From Chloroflexota bacterium (lineage in GTDB: Bacteria; Chloroflexota; Dormibacteria; Aeolococcales; Aeolococcaceae), in NCBI GenBank assembly GCA_005889515.1, contig VBHE01000263.1, positions 306-7,134 on the forward strand: DNA of 6,829 nucleotides. Reading direction: 5' to 3'. The position numbers were made by a program, and so were the translations under genes. The notes beneath the pieces were generated by a model, which was given only the letters and a program-made list of their open reading frames with translations, searched no databases and was not told the DNA's origin. Below are positions 6,496 through 6,829 of this stretch, one piece after another. How positions within the stretch are numbered: the first letter of the stretch is position 1; each line of letters opens with the position of its first letter.

Positions 6496-6829
6496 CCTCG
6501 GTCGAGACCCGCACCCCGACCCAGCTCCCGCTCGGTGCCGCCCGGATCCTGGTCGCCGACCCCATCGCCGAGGACGGCGTCGAGCGGCTCCGCGCCGCAG
6601 GCGAGGTCGACGTGGTCACCGGCCAGACCCCCGAGGAGCTCGTCGAGCGCATCGGCGCCTACGACGCCCTGGTGGTGCGCAGCGAGACCAAGGTGACCGC
6701 CGAGGTGTTCGCGGCAGGCGCCCGGCTGCGGGTCGTCGGCCGTGCCGGCGTCGGCGTCGACAACATCGACATCGACGCCGCCACCCGCCATGGCGTGCTG
6801 GTGCTCAACGCCCCCACCGGCAACACCAT
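6492..6829 (+). CDS. serA: D-3-phosphoglycerate dehydrogenase, N-terminal part (runs off the right edge)
   Basis: SerA oxidises 3-phosphoglycerate to 3-phosphohydroxypyruvate with NAD+, the first step of serine synthesis. Translation from ATG 6492 gives 112 residues before the edge. After about 16 poorly conserved residues the substrate-binding domain begins (ARILVADPIAEDGVERL). It continues with VVRSETKVT (61-69), GRAGVGVDNIDI (83-94) and NAPTGNT (106-112), all characteristic of phosphoglycerate dehydrogenases of the D-2-hydroxyacid dehydrogenase family. The nucleotide-binding domain and any C-terminal regulatory (ACT/ASB) domains are outside the window. It overlaps the aminotransferase stop by four bases, which indicates one operon. 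Confidence 0.92.
   Translation, partial: MTSVETRTPTQLPLGAARILVADPIAEDGVERLRAAGEVDVVTGQTPEELVERIGAYDALVVRSETKVTAEVFAAGARLRVVGRAGVGVDNIDIDAATRHGVLVLNAPTGNT

Overview
The window is very GC-rich DNA that looks like a free-living, probably soil-dwelling bacterium of the Terrabacteria side (Chloroflexota, Dormibacterota or an actinobacterial relative). The grounds are a group 1h ('actinobacterial type', high-affinity) [NiFe]-hydrogenase, almost exclusive use of G/C-ending codons, a zinc-type bS18, and signs of leaderless or short-leader transcription. The phylum is an inference and cannot be fixed from this sequence alone.

Left part, minus strand (1-2626). In transcription order there is a PadR-family repressor (2626-2207), a 318-base gap holding a tandem 25-bp repeat, the hydrogenase small subunit hhyS (1888-862), and the first half of the large subunit hhyL (823 to beyond the left edge). 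The two subunits would form the core of an enzyme that oxidises trace H2 and feeds electrons to the aerobic respiratory chain. hhyS is not intact as written. After about codon 50 the frame changes, and roughly 13 codons normally present in the family appear to be missing. This is either a real inactivating deletion or an assembly error.

Middle (2627-2811). A divergent intergenic region separates padR from the plus-strand genes. It carries several short perfect inverted repeats and probable promoters for both directions.

Right part, plus strand (2812-6829). An M24 metallopeptidase (Xaa-Pro aminopeptidase-like) is followed by the ribosomal/replication cluster rpsF-ssb-rpsR, then by a class V aminotransferase that overlaps the start of serA, which is cut by the right edge. 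The usual rplI does not follow rpsR. The rpsF leader folds on paper into two stacked perfect stems with a CCGAAGG-containing bulge, and the outer stem buries the ribosome binding site. This fits the known S6:S18 autoregulatory leader. The aminotransferase and serA probably work together in serine/glycine metabolism.

The most noteworthy items are the broken hhyS reading frame, the rpsF leader structure, the tandem repeat upstream of the hydrogenase, and the inverted-repeat cluster between padR and the peptidase. I found no CRISPR, tRNA, rRNA, insertion sequence or defence system, and nothing that looks like a wholly new multi-gene system.
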